DNA of 64,000 bases. It comes from Lysinibacillus fusiformis (GTDB lineage: Bacteria > Bacillota > Bacilli > Bacillales_A > Planococcaceae). Position numbers and translations under genes: made by a program. Shown one piece after another: positions 56,566 through 64,000 of the stretch. The notes under the pieces are model-generated. The model saw only the letters and a program-made list of their open reading frames with translations. It was not told the origin of the DNA and made no database searches. Location: positions 248,001-312,000 of the forward strand of contig NZ_PYWL01000003.1 in the NCBI RefSeq assembly GCF_003049525.1, read 5' to 3'. Numbering within the stretch: position 1 is the stretch's first letter; every line of letters starts with the position of its first letter.

Positions 56566-57459
56566 ATGCTACTTGGCTCACACGTTTCGATGAGTGGGAA
56601 AGAAATGTTACTTGGCTCTAGTAAAGAGGCATTATCGTACGGAGCTAATACATTTATGATCTATACAGGAGCGCCGCAAAACACACGTCGGAAAGCGATT
56701 GCCGATTTGAACATTATGAATGGACTGCTTCATATGAAAGAGCATGGCATGACTAATATTGTCGTTCATGCTCCCTATATCATCAATATTGGCAATACGG
56801 AAAAACCAGAAACTTTTCGTCTTGGGGTAGATTTTTTACAGTCGGAAATTGAACGAACAGCAGCATTAGAGGCAACACAAATTGTCTTGCATCCTGGTGC
56901 ACATGTGGGTGCTGGGGCAGATGCAGGGATTGCCAAAATTATTGAAGGCTTAAATGAAGTATTGTCGCAAGAATATCCCGTCCAAATTGCATTAGAAACA
57001 ATGGCAGGGAAAGGAACAGAATGTGGCCGTTCCTTCGAAGAGTTAGCAAAAATCATAGACGGTGTCACTCATAACGAACGTCTTTCTGTATGTTTTGATA
57101 CTTGTCATACACATGATGCTGGTTATAACATTGTCGAGGATTTCGATGGTGTTCTCAACGAATTTGATAAATTAATAGGTGTTGATCGTATCAAAGTTCT
57201 GCACATTAATGATTCAAAAAATGTGCGAGGCGCTGCTAAAGACCGTCACGAAAATATCGGTTTTGGTCACATTGGTTTTGATGCCTTGAACTACGTGGTC
57301 CACCATCCACAATTAATGGCGATTCCTAAAATTTTAGAAACACCATTCGTACCACTTGCTAGTGATGCCAAATCAAAATCAGCTCCATACAAAGCTGAAA
57401 TTGATATGTTGCGAAGCAGTACATTTAAGCCTGAGCTTATCGAGGCTTTAAAAGGCTAA
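56566..57459 (+). CDS. nfo: Endonuclease IV
   Basis: An AP endonuclease for base-excision repair, 297 residues in a TIM barrel with three zinc ions. Ligands are in [39 protein letters not shown] and [10 protein letters not shown]. It starts 13 bases after cshB and probably shares its transcript. In B. subtilis it protects spores. Confidence 0.96.
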   Translation: MLLGSHVSMSGKEMLLGSSKEALSYGANTFMIYTGAPQNTRRKAIADLNIMNGLLHMKEHGMTNIVVHAPYIINIGNTEKPETFRLGVDFLQSEIERTAALEATQIVLHPGAHVGAGADAGIAKIIEGLNEVLSQEYPVQIALETMAGKGTECGRSFEELAKIIDGVTHNERLSVCFDTCHTHDAGYNIVEDFDGVLNEFDKLIGVDRIKVLHINDSKNVRGAAKDRHENIGFGHIGFDALNYVVHHPQLMAIPKILETPFVPLASDAKSKSAPYKAEIDMLRSSTFKPELIEALKG

Positions 57460-57466
57460 CAAAGAA

Positions 57467-57503
57467 GCCCAACATCTAGCCACAGTGCTGATGTTGGGCC
57501 TTA
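57467..57503. terminator. Bidirectional terminator between nfo and yqfT
   Basis: GCCCAACATC (57467-57476) pairs perfectly with GATGTTGGGC (57490-57499), in AT-rich flanks. Confidence 0.75.
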
Positions 57504-57508
57504 TTACG

Positions 57509-57745
57509 TTATTTTGTAAAAAGTGCGATTAGCTGACGAGAGCGCTTTCTTCCTAAAACAGCCTCCACTTCAACTAAAATATCTTTAGGAATGCCTAAGA
57601 AAAGCCAGGAGAATGAGAATTGCTCCAAATAAGGCCGAAGTTTTTTTACTTCAGAAGTTGTAATGTCAAAGCCCTCTTCACGAGCAATCGCGACAATTTC
57701 CTTATCCGTGCTTTGTGCCAATTGCTGTAAAAATTGAATACTCAA
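57509..57745 (-). CDS. yqfT: DUF2624 protein YqfT
   Basis: A 78-residue helical protein of the DUF2624 family (LQQLAQSTDKEIVAIAREEG and FSWLFLGIPKDILVEVE). The TTG at 57745 has AAAGGAGG upstream; the frame stays open to 57805, but that part contains the binding site. The role is unknown. It is convergent with nfo, as yqfT is close to nfo in B. subtilis. Confidence 0.75.
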   Translation of the reverse strand: MSIQFLQQLAQSTDKEIVAIAREEGFDITTSEVKKLRPYLEQFSFSWLFLGIPKDILVEVEAVLGRKRSRQLIALFTK

Positions 57746-57867
57746 AGTCAATCCTCCTTTATAATGTGGTTGATCAAATGATTTAAACAGTCGCCATTTT
57801 CTCATTCAAAAAGTAGCTATCTTCTTTTCTTTACAAAAACTGCACTTTCCTATATACTTACAACTTG

Positions 57868-57890
57868 TAAATCGTAATGATTTTGAATTA
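57868..57890. promoter_or_regulatory. Zur box
   Basis: TAAATCGTAATGATT at 57868-57882 matches the Bacillus Zur operator exactly in the left half and centre; the right half (TTGAATTA) is weaker. It lies 18 bases before the zinc uptake operon, which ends with zur itself. Confidence 0.75.
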
Positions 57891-57907
57891 GAAAGAAGCG
57901 ATCATGC

Positions 57908-58654
57908 ATGAAAACAACATTAATTGACATTGAAAATGTGTCATTTCAATATGACTATACACAAGTTTTAAAAAATATTTCCTTTCGTGTAGAAGAGGGC
58001 GATTTTTTAGCGCTACTCGGCCCAAACGGTTCGGGTAAATCAACATTATTAAAAATCCTTTTAGGTTTATTAAAGCCTCTTTCGGGAGAAATAAAGCTTT
58101 TTGGTGAACCAAGTGCAACTTTTAAACATCGAGAATGGATCGGTTATGTTTCGCAAAAATCCAATGCCTTTAATTCAGGGTTTCCAGCAACCGTGCAAGA
58201 GGTCGTGAAAAGTGGATTAACGAAAAAATTAGGGCTTTTTAAAAGACCAGGACGAGAAGCTAAAGGAAAAGTTCGAGAAGCATTAAAGGCAGTTGGTATG
58301 GATGCATTTGAACATCGTAATATTGGTGAACTATCAGGTGGACAACAACAACGAGTTTTTATTGCGAGAGCTTTAGTCAGTGATCCCAAATTACTTATTT
58401 TAGATGAACCGACTGTTGGTATTGATCACGAGAACGTGCAGTCATTTTATGATATGCTGGCGAAATTAAATCGGGAACAGGGAATTACAATGATTCTTGT
58501 CACACATGATGTCGATACCGTATCTAATCGCATTAGCCATGTGGCTTGTTTAAATCAAACCATTCACTTCCATGGCTACAAAAATGAATTTGATAATATT
58601 TCTCAGGGTGCGCTAGATGCTTGGTATGGCCATTCTGTAAGAAAGATTCATTAG
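57908..58654 (+). CDS. znuC: Zinc ABC transporter ATPase ZnuC/ZurA
   Basis: A 248-residue ABC ATPase for high-affinity zinc uptake. Walker A is LGPNGSGKST, the signature is LSGGQQQRV and Walker B is LLILDEPTVGID; the H-loop is in LVTHDVD. AGAAAGAAGCG lies upstream. It is the first gene of a znuC-znuB-zur operon next to cshB-nfo, the order also known for Listeria zurA-zurM-zurR. The Zur box lies directly before it. Confidence 0.92.
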   Translation: MKTTLIDIENVSFQYDYTQVLKNISFRVEEGDFLALLGPNGSGKSTLLKILLGLLKPLSGEIKLFGEPSATFKHREWIGYVSQKSNAFNSGFPATVQEVVKSGLTKKLGLFKRPGREAKGKVREALKAVGMDAFEHRNIGELSGGQQQRVFIARALVSDPKLLILDEPTVGIDHENVQSFYDMLAKLNREQGITMILVTHDVDTVSNRISHVACLNQTIHFHGYKNEFDNISQGALDAWYGHSVRKIH

Positions 58655-58668
58655 AAGGAGAAGGCACA

Positions 58669-59532
58669 ATGATTGAAGCAATTTTACATTATGAATTTTT
58701 ACAAAATGCCTTTTTCTCTGGATTATTAATAGGCATACTTGCCCCTCTATTAGGCGTGTTTATTGTAGTAAGAAGGTTATCGCTTATTGCGGATGCTTTG
58801 TCACATGTCACACTTGCTGGAATAGCAGGGAGCTTATATATTAGCCAATCTGTGACCGCCTTCGCTTTGCTCAACCCTATTTATCTAGGAATTTTAGCAT
58901 CTGTTAGTGGTTCTATATTAATTGAGCGTCTAAGACGTTTATATAAGCACTATGAGGAGCTAGCTATACCGATCATTATGTCAGGCGGCATAGGCATAAG
59001 CGCTATCTTTATATCGCTTGCCAGCGGCTTTAGCACAGATTTAATGAGTTATCTGTTTGGCTCAGTATCTGCCGTATCACGCCAGGATCTATGGGTGGTG
59101 ATTGGAATTGCTGGAGTAGTTATCCTCTTTTTGTTTTTATTTTTTAAGGAATTATTCGTTCTATCCTTTGATGAAGAATATGCAAAAGCAAGTGGCCTTC
59201 CAGCACGTTGGGTGCATCTATTGTTTATGATTGTGACGGCTCTTGTCATTGCTGCAAGTATGCGCATTGTAGGAATTTTACTTGTATCATCATTAATGAC
59301 GTTACCTGTTGCAGCTGCAATGCGATTGGCAAAGGGCTTTAAGCAAACTATCTTTTATGCTATTGTTTTTGGAGAAACGGCAGTATTAATCGGCCTGATT
59401 AGTGCGTTTTATTTAGATTTAGCGCCAGGAGGTACGATTGTTGTCACTTCGATTTTAATATTGCTACTTGTGATCCTTGGAAAGAAAGTAGCATTTAAAA
59501 TGGCTGCGAAGCAAGAGGAGGTAGCACAATGA
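58669..59532 (+). CDS. znuB: Zinc ABC transporter permease ZnuB/ZurM
   Basis: A 287-residue ABC-3 family permease with about eight membrane helices. Family motifs are [20 protein letters not shown] and [16 protein letters not shown]. The ATG at 58669 has GAAGGAGAAGG before it; the frame opens earlier, inside znuC. It overlaps zur by 4 bases. No solute-binding protein gene (znuA) is in this operon, so it must be encoded elsewhere. Confidence 0.93.
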   Translation: MIEAILHYEFLQNAFFSGLLIGILAPLLGVFIVVRRLSLIADALSHVTLAGIAGSLYISQSVTAFALLNPIYLGILASVSGSILIERLRRLYKHYEELAIPIIMSGGIGISAIFISLASGFSTDLMSYLFGSVSAVSRQDLWVVIGIAGVVILFLFLFFKELFVLSFDEEYAKASGLPARWVHLLFMIVTALVIAASMRIVGILLVSSLMTLPVAAAMRLAKGFKQTIFYAIVFGETAVLIGLISAFYLDLAPGGTIVVTSILILLLVILGKKVAFKMAAKQEEVAQ

Positions 59533-59957
59533 ATGTTTCAAGAGCGTGGGAAATTTTAAAAGAAAATGGTTATAAAAAAACGGATAAGCGGGAGTTAATA
59601 TTAGATATGTTTGCTGCAACAGATAAATATCTAACAGCCCGTGATTTATTGGATGTTTTAAAAAAAGATTTTCCGGGGATGAGCTTTGATACCATTTATC
59701 GTAACCTTGCTACATTTGTGAAGCTAGGGATTTTAGAGGAAACAGAGCTATCTGGAGAACGTAATTTCCGAATGCACTGTGAATCTGCACATCATCACCA
59801 TCATTTTATTTGTATGGATTGTGGCAATGTTAAAGAGCTCAACCTTTGTCCGATGGAAATGCTAGGAGAAAAGCTTCCCGACTATGAAATTGAAAATCAT
59901 AAGTTTGAAATATATGGGAAATGCCCGGATTGTAAGCATGAAACTCTGTCACATTAA
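59529..59957 (+). CDS. zur: Zinc uptake repressor Zur (Fur family)
   Basis: A 142-residue Fur-family repressor. A winged helix ([19 protein letters not shown] to [11 protein letters not shown]) is followed by the metal-binding half with [17 protein letters not shown] and a structural CPDC pair. The cysteine pairs CxxC twice fit the zinc-structural site. It starts within znuB with GAGGAGGTA. It should repress this operon through the Zur box. Confidence 0.92.
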   Translation: MNVSRAWEILKENGYKKTDKRELILDMFAATDKYLTARDLLDVLKKDFPGMSFDTIYRNLATFVKLGILEETELSGERNFRMHCESAHHHHHFICMDCGNVKELNLCPMEMLGEKLPDYEIENHKFEIYGKCPDCKHETLSH

Positions 59958-59978
59958 AAAATGGACAGAGTTTTTTTT
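59941..59978 (+). terminator. zur terminator, interrupted by an IS at its tail
   Basis: AAACTCTGTC (59941-59950) pairs with GACAGAGTTT (59964-59973), then T's to 59978. The left arm is in the zur coding end. The TTATGTAA target duplication starts inside the T-tract at 59977. Confidence 0.88.
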
Positions 59979-60031
59979 ATGTAAGGCTCTGTTAAAGAAT
60001 AATGTTGAAAATTAATAACTTTTAAAAGCTT

Positions 60032-60528
60032 GGCGGTAAATCTAAGCATAGAGGGATAAGTAATGAACAAGTCTGTGTTCTTGTCGCTAGAGACCGAACT
60101 AAAGCGACCGTTTCAAAAGTAGCGTGTTTGGGGCGTGTGGTGAAAACAAAGGTTGATGGTATGATAGGCTCTAAATTATCGCCTAATAATGTACTTATTA
60201 CAGATGCTTGGAGAGCCTATAAAACTTATGCAAATGAAAAAAGAATAGAGCATTATCGCATTAAATTAGACGATGAAAATTACGTTATTAAAGGTTTGTA
60301 CCATATTCAAAAGTTAACGGACTTCATTCGCGTGTAAAACATTTGATAAATCGTTTTAAAGGCGTAGCTACTAAATACCTTGATAATTACCTTGCTTGGT
60401 TCTTATTTATAGATAGTCATAGTAACGAAAGTACAAAACACAATATCAAAGAATTTCTATTGACATCATTTATTTTTGAAATGACTGAAACCTATCGAAG
60501 CTTGCAGATATCGAAATTCAATGTGTAA
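60032..60528 (+). pseudogene. IS1595-family transposase remnant
   Basis: The reading frame from 60032 gives GGKSKHRGISNEQVCVLVAR and continues through ITDAWRAYKTYANEKRIEHY to HIQ, then ends at 60337. A one-base shift near 60310 restores NGLHSRVKHLINRFKGVATK and the family C-terminus to 60528. About half of the normal protein, including the N-terminal zinc ribbon and the first catalytic Asp, is missing between the left inverted repeat and 60032. The element cannot transpose by itself. Confidence 0.82.
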
Positions 60529-60587
60529 TATTTAATTAATTCTTAGGCAATTTACTTGAACAACTAAACAGCAGGGAGTTTATGAAA

Positions 60588-61010
60588 ATGAGTATGGCAA
60601 CTTATATTGGATTAAATTTTACATTAAAACTAAATGAATATTATACAGAGGATGAGGTTGAAATAGATTATGTTTTCTCTAAAGAAAAAAATCGTAATGT
60701 AGTTAAGCAGAAGCATTTTACTACGCCCTATATTTATGAAGTATCTGAAAAAGGTCATCCTATTTGGGAGATGAATGAATATCAAAAGACTTATTCACCA
60801 CACAACTACGAAAAATCCAAAATAACTTTTCTTTATTTATGTCACTTACTAAAAGGATTGCTTCCACAAGGCGATTTTTGTGAAGTTTTTATTTGTTGGT
60901 TAGGTGAAGAAGATGAAAAACGTGAGGATGAGTTGAAAATTAATTTAAATGACCTACAAATTGAAGCAATTGATATATATGAAAAATGCTTTATTCGAAT
61001 AGAAAACTAA
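60588..61010 (+). CDS. Passenger protein of unknown function
   Basis: A 140-residue acidic, aromatic-rich cytoplasmic protein (TYIGLNFTLKLNEYYTEDEV, later EKSKITFLYLCHLLKGLLPQ and CWLGEEDEKREDEL). It has no membrane segment. ATGs at 60582, 60588 and 60594 are in frame; CAGGGAG fits the one at 60588 best. It lies inside the IS1595-like element and is intact although the transposase is broken. The size and charge resemble small immunity or antitoxin-like proteins, but I recognise no family and claim no function. Confidence 0.65.
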   Translation: MSMATYIGLNFTLKLNEYYTEDEVEIDYVFSKEKNRNVVKQKHFTTPYIYEVSEKGHPIWEMNEYQKTYSPHNYEKSKITFLYLCHLLKGLLPQGDFCEVFICWLGEEDEKREDELKINLNDLQIEAIDIYEKCFIRIEN

Positions 61011-61154
61011 AGGCTCAACTCAAAATGAGCATAGCACTTTTTCTTATTAAAATTATTAAAGTAAGTAGTGTTAGTTGAATAAGAATGAGAAACCTCAACA
61101 AATCAGGTTCCCATAATAATTTTTAAAAAATCAACAATTAAATTTAACAGAGCC

Positions 61155-61162
61155 TTATGTAA
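61155..61162. repeat. TTATGTAA target-site duplication, right copy
   Basis: Identical to 59977-59984. Eight bases is the usual duplication of IS1595- and IS6-type elements. Confidence 0.85.
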
Positions 61163-61163
61163 A

Positions 61164-61198
61164 AGAAAGGGTAGTTCCTAATAGGATGTACCCTCTCT
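61164..61198 (-). terminator. Terminator of the Cys-rich protein gene
   Basis: On the minus strand AGAGAGGGTA (61189-61198) pairs with TACCCTTTCT (61164-61173), with small mismatches, then TTTTAC. Confidence 0.7.
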
Positions 61199-61205
61199 AT
61201 TTTTA

Positions 61206-61565
61206 TTAAGCTACTGCTACTTTACGAATCGCAACAATTTGATTGCAGTCTACAATTAAAGGAGAAGTAGCAGCCGCACCTGCTTCAAGGAAGTAAGCAC
61301 AGCAATTGCGTGGATCGAAAGAAATGAAAGTCACACCTAAGAAGCTAATACCTCCAGATAAAAAGATATCTAGTCTAGTCGCAAGCTCTAATTTCCGTAA
61401 TTGCTGACAAATACAGCCTCTACAGTTACTGCTCATTCTTGGTGTACATTTTTCTTCTTTTTGACAAGGGCATTTTTCTTCTTTACGTGGACAACATTTC
61501 TCTTCTTTTTTTGGACATTTACAGCCTTGCCAGTTCATCTGTGTTGTATATCGTCTATCTTCCAT
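61206..61565 (-). CDS. Cysteine-rich protein, possibly spore coat or exosporium
   Basis: A 119-residue protein. Residues 15-55 are Cys/Lys/Glu-rich with repeated KEEKC units (KKEEKCCPRKEEKCPCQKEE) and a CRGCICQQLRKLE motif. The C-terminal half is beta-rich (SFLGVTFISFDPRNCCAYFL, then VDCNQIVAIRKV). The layout recalls CotY/CotZ/ExsY-type self-assembling coat proteins, but without a clear match. AGGGAGG lies before the ATG. It is a lone gene next to the IS element. Confidence 0.7.
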   Translation of the reverse strand: MEDRRYTTQMNWQGCKCPKKEEKCCPRKEEKCPCQKEEKCTPRMSSNCRGCICQQLRKLELATRLDIFLSGGISFLGVTFISFDPRNCCAYFLEAGAAATSPLIVDCNQIVAIRKVAVA

Positions 61566-61788
61566 CGTCCAGACCTCCCTTCCTCTATTTTCGTAAGGGT
61601 ATCCTTACAGTAATAATCTATGTTTGGTAAATAGATTGAGGCTGGTAATCTGTCCGATAGTCCGCTTAAAAATCTATATTTTTCTCAAAAGAATAGGCTA
61701 TGTGCAAAGCCCTAAAAGAAAAATTTGCTATAAAAATTTTATAATGATAGTTGTATGGGGATAGATTATCATCGACAAACAAAAAAAG

Positions 61789-61826
61789 ACGAGTCATTAC
61801 AGAAACGTAAATCATCGTCATTTTTT
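61789..61826 (-). terminator. serC terminator
   Basis: On the minus strand GACGATGATTTAC pairs imperfectly with GTAATGACTCGTC, then TTTTTTT. The matching A-run on the other side makes it partly bidirectional. Confidence 0.7.
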
Positions 61827-61832
61827 ATAAGA

Positions 61833-62921
61833 TTATTGATGTTTTTGTTGGAAATCGACCATAAAGTCTCTTAAAGCTTCACAAGCCTCTAATGGCACAG
61901 CATTATATGTTGAAGCACGACAGCCGCCTACAGAACGATGGCCATTTAGCCCTACAAAGCCAGCTGCTTTTGCTTCCGCTAGGAATAGTTTTTCAAGTTC
62001 CTCATCGGCAACGCGGAATGTAATGTTCATAAGTGAACGGCTTTCTGGAGTTGCATGACCCTTATAGAATCCATTGCTATTGTCAATAGCATCATAAATA
62101 ATGTTAGCCTTTAATTCATTGTGCTTCTCAACTGCAGCGACTCCACCATTAGATTCTACCCATTTCAACACTTCGCCTAGCATATAGATACCAAATGTAG
62201 GTGGTGTATTATATAAAGAATTACTATCAGCATGTGTTGTATATTTAAGCATTGTAGGGATATTTTTATTCGCTTTTTCAAGAAGATCTTTGCGAATAAT
62301 GACAACTGTTACACCTGAAGGACCTAGGTTTTTTTGAGCGCCTGCATAGATGAGTCCAAATTTTTGAATATCAATTGGTTTTGAAAGAATATCACTAGAC
62401 ATATCGGCCACTAAAGGTACATTTCCTGTATTTGGATAATCCTTCCACTGTGTACCGTAAATAGTATTATTAGAAGTGATGTGCACATAGGCATCATCCT
62501 CATTAAATTGAATGTCTGCTAGGGAAGGAATATGGCGGTATTGGTTCTCTTTTGTACTAGCAGCTTCCACAGGTGTACCGAAAAACTTTGCTTCCTTGAA
62601 TGCCTTCTCAGACCAAGAGCCTGATAATACATAACTTGCTTTTTGATCAGTAGATAGGAAGTTCATTGGCACCATTGTAAATTGCAGGCTAGCCCCCCCT
62701 TGTAAAAATAAGACCTCGTAATTTTCTGGTATCGCATATAGCTTTTTCAATAAGGCGATAGCTTCGTTATGTACTTCGTCAAAAATGGCACTACGATGGC
62801 TCATTTCCATAATCGACATACCTGAATCACGGAAGTCTACTAATTGTTGTTGAGCTTTTTCTAATACTTCTTGGGGCAGTGCAGATGGACCTGCGTTGAA
62901 ATTGTATGCACGTTGTGTCAA
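61833..62921 (-). CDS. serC: Phosphoserine aminotransferase
   Basis: A PLP enzyme of serine biosynthesis that makes 3-phosphoserine from 3-phosphohydroxypyruvate. The 362 residues begin (M)TQRAYNFNAGPSALPQEVLE, and the PLP lysine is in YAGAQKNLGPSG. The TTG at 62921 with AAGGAG upstream gives the family length; the frame stays open for 36 more codons to 63029, without a binding site. serA is not in the window. Confidence 0.93.
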   Translation of the reverse strand: MTQRAYNFNAGPSALPQEVLEKAQQQLVDFRDSGMSIMEMSHRSAIFDEVHNEAIALLKKLYAIPENYEVLFLQGGASLQFTMVPMNFLSTDQKASYVLSGSWSEKAFKEAKFFGTPVEAASTKENQYRHIPSLADIQFNEDDAYVHITSNNTIYGTQWKDYPNTGNVPLVADMSSDILSKPIDIQKFGLIYAGAQKNLGPSGVTVVIIRKDLLEKANKNIPTMLKYTTHADSNSLYNTPPTFGIYMLGEVLKWVESNGGVAAVEKHNELKANIIYDAIDNSNGFYKGHATPESRSLMNITFRVADEELEKLFLAEAKAAGFVGLNGHRSVGGCRASTYNAVPLEACEALRDFMVDFQQKHQ

Positions 62922-63443
62922 AGTGGGTACACTCCTTGTTTGATTAATAAGTGAAATTTTTATCCAGTGGCTATAAACTGCTGAATATATATTGTCCTGA
63001 TCGAGCTTTAATCGTCTAAGAGACATCATTAGCTATAGGACCATTAAAGCGGGATAACAGAACTTTACTGGATTATAACTTAATTTTCAAGAGAAAAAAT
63101 AAAATTCTTAATATTTGAGCAGAATAGCGACAACCTCGCAACAAAATGTACACAATTAGCAGGAGTTTTTAATTCAAATACGAACGAAAAGTACAGTTTT
63201 ATCAGGAATACAGTTGGAATTTTCGTAATTGAAATAAATTTTATCCGTTACAATCCATTTAATGTTCGGATTTTAATAGCTGCGGAAAAGGGCATGCTCG
63301 TGGAGATATGGAACGGCTAGAATATAAAATATAACGTTTATTTATGCAGACGATGAATCAATATGTACGATAGGATTTTAAATAAACCCATTTTAAAGTG
63401 AGTTTTTGTATAATAAATAAAGAATAGAAAAGGGGTGTTCACG
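62922..63443. other. Divergent intergenic region between serC and the isochorismatase gene
   Basis: A 522-base spacer. On the minus strand TATAAT near 63074-63079 would give a serC leader of about 150 bases. That leader contains GTCCT/AGGAC complementary segments but no T-box or other known riboswitch signature. Nothing else was recognised. Confidence 0.4.
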
Positions 63444-63980
63444 ATGTTTACAGTAGAAGAAGCTTGTTTAGTAGTCGTTGACGTGCAAGGAAAGCTAGCA
63501 ACAATTGTTGATGAGAGTGAAGCAACGATTGCAAACATTGCTAAGCTGATACAAGCAATGCAAGCACTGGAAGTACCTATTTTATGGCTAGAACAAAATC
63601 CGAGTCGTTTAGGCGGTACAGCACTTGATATAGCACAACATCTTCAAGGACAAGCAATTGCTAAAATGGCTTTTAGTGCATGTGAGGAAGAGGAATTTGT
63701 GAAAGCGATGAAGGAAAGTGGACGTTCTCAATTTATTGTCACTGGTATTGAAACGCATATTTGTGTTTACCAAACAGCTAGACAACTAAAGGAACAAGGA
63801 TTTGAAGTTGAGGTAGTGGTAGATGCTGTTTCATCTCGAACAAAAGCAAATAAGGAAGTCGGATTAGCTAAGATGAGTGCCCTTGGTATTTATCCAACTA
63901 GTATGGAGATGATTTTATATGAGCTTTTGCAACGAGCAGACCATGAACATTTTAAAACAATTTTACAGCTTGTGAAGTAA
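63444..63980 (+). CDS. Isochorismatase-family cysteine hydrolase
   Basis: A 178-residue hydrolase of the YcaC/nicotinamidase-like group. The triad is Asp in LVVVDVQGKLA (D13), Lys in AIAKMAFSAC and Cys in GIETHICVYQTARQL. The cis-peptide region (VTGIETHICV) is typical. The ATG at 63444 has AAAGGGGTG upstream; a GTG nine bases earlier is in frame. The substrate is unknown. Confidence 0.87.
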   Translation: MFTVEEACLVVVDVQGKLATIVDESEATIANIAKLIQAMQALEVPILWLEQNPSRLGGTALDIAQHLQGQAIAKMAFSACEEEEFVKAMKESGRSQFIVTGIETHICVYQTARQLKEQGFEVEVVVDAVSSRTKANKEVGLAKMSALGIYPTSMEMILYELLQRADHEHFKTILQLVK

Positions 63981-64000
63981 TAGACATAAATGACCCCATT

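Larger units (their letters stand above)
59985..61154 (+). mobile_element. IS1595-like element with a passenger ORF
   Basis: Inverted ends GGCTCTGTTAAA at 59985-59996 and its complement TTTAACAGAGCC at 61143-61154. An 8-bp direct repeat TTATGTAA flanks it (59977-59984 and 61155-61162). Inside are a broken transposase of the IS1595 type and an intact 140-codon ORF. IS1595-family elements make 8-bp duplications and some carry passenger genes. The 1170-bp element is degenerate. Confidence 0.82.

Overview
The window is a low-GC Firmicutes chromosome segment, most likely Lysinibacillus or a close relative (spore-forming Bacillales, Planococcaceae/Caryophanaceae side). The reasons are the conserved Bacillus-type backbone (mtaB, rpsU, nfeD-floA, yqfC-yqfD-phoH-pgpH-ybeY-dgkA-cdd-era-recO, glyS, ccpN-ppsR, dnaG-sigA, cccA, trmK-yqfO, ispH, yqfQ, cshB-nfo, zur locus), the sporulation genes (cotJABC, yqfC, yqfD, yqfQ), strong AGGAGG ribosome binding sites and many TTG/GTG starts. 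There are no rRNA or tRNA genes and no CRISPR array.

Layout. 1-4.7 kb: a spore-protein candidate, mtaB, deoC and the cotJABC operon with a SigE-like promoter. 4.7-7.2 kb: a Ktr potassium channel pair on the minus strand behind a c-di-AMP (ydaO-type) riboswitch with its own terminator. 7.2-18.5 kb: rpsU, then the nfeD/floA envelope pair, sporulation genes yqfC/yqfD, and the phoH to recO housekeeping run, which includes the c-di-AMP hydrolase pgpH. 18.46-19.57 kb: a decayed IS3-family element sitting inside the recO terminator. 20.5-22.2 kb: an HD-GYP protein with a degenerate cobalamin-binding-like C-terminus. 22.3-31.8 kb: glyS behind a T-box, a beta-lactamase-fold secreted hydrolase, ccpN-ppsR, dnaG and sigA. 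32-38.9 kb: cccA, trmK-yqfO and several small or accessory genes, including a 59-codon gene that is easily missed. 38.9-43.9 kb: a four-gene C4-dicarboxylate module (dctP, dctB, dctS, dctR). 43.9-45.5 kb: ispH and yqfQ. 45.6-53.9 kb: kdpDE divergent from kdpFABC, with a second tiny membrane-protein gene ahead of kdpF. 53.9-60 kb: bdhA, cshB, nfo, yqfT and a Zur-boxed zinc uptake operon. 59.98-61.15 kb: an IS1595-like element with 8-bp target duplications, a broken transposase and an intact passenger ORF. 61.2-64 kb: a Cys-rich protein, serC and an isochorismatase-family hydrolase.

Two themes stand out. First, potassium and c-di-AMP: the window holds a c-di-AMP riboswitch on ktr, a KtrA-type RCK subunit, the PgpH hydrolase, and a KdpD whose USP domain carries the SxS-X20-FTAxY motif reported for c-di-AMP binding in Staphylococcus aureus KdpD. 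Second, both insertion sequences landed in intrinsic terminators (the loop of the recO terminator and the T-tract of the zur terminator), each with a readable target duplication. The least-described candidates are the HD-GYP/B12-like fusion with its minimal leader ORF, the IS1595 passenger gene, the extra 29-aa Kdp-operon peptide and the hairpin that buries the yqfC ribosome binding site.
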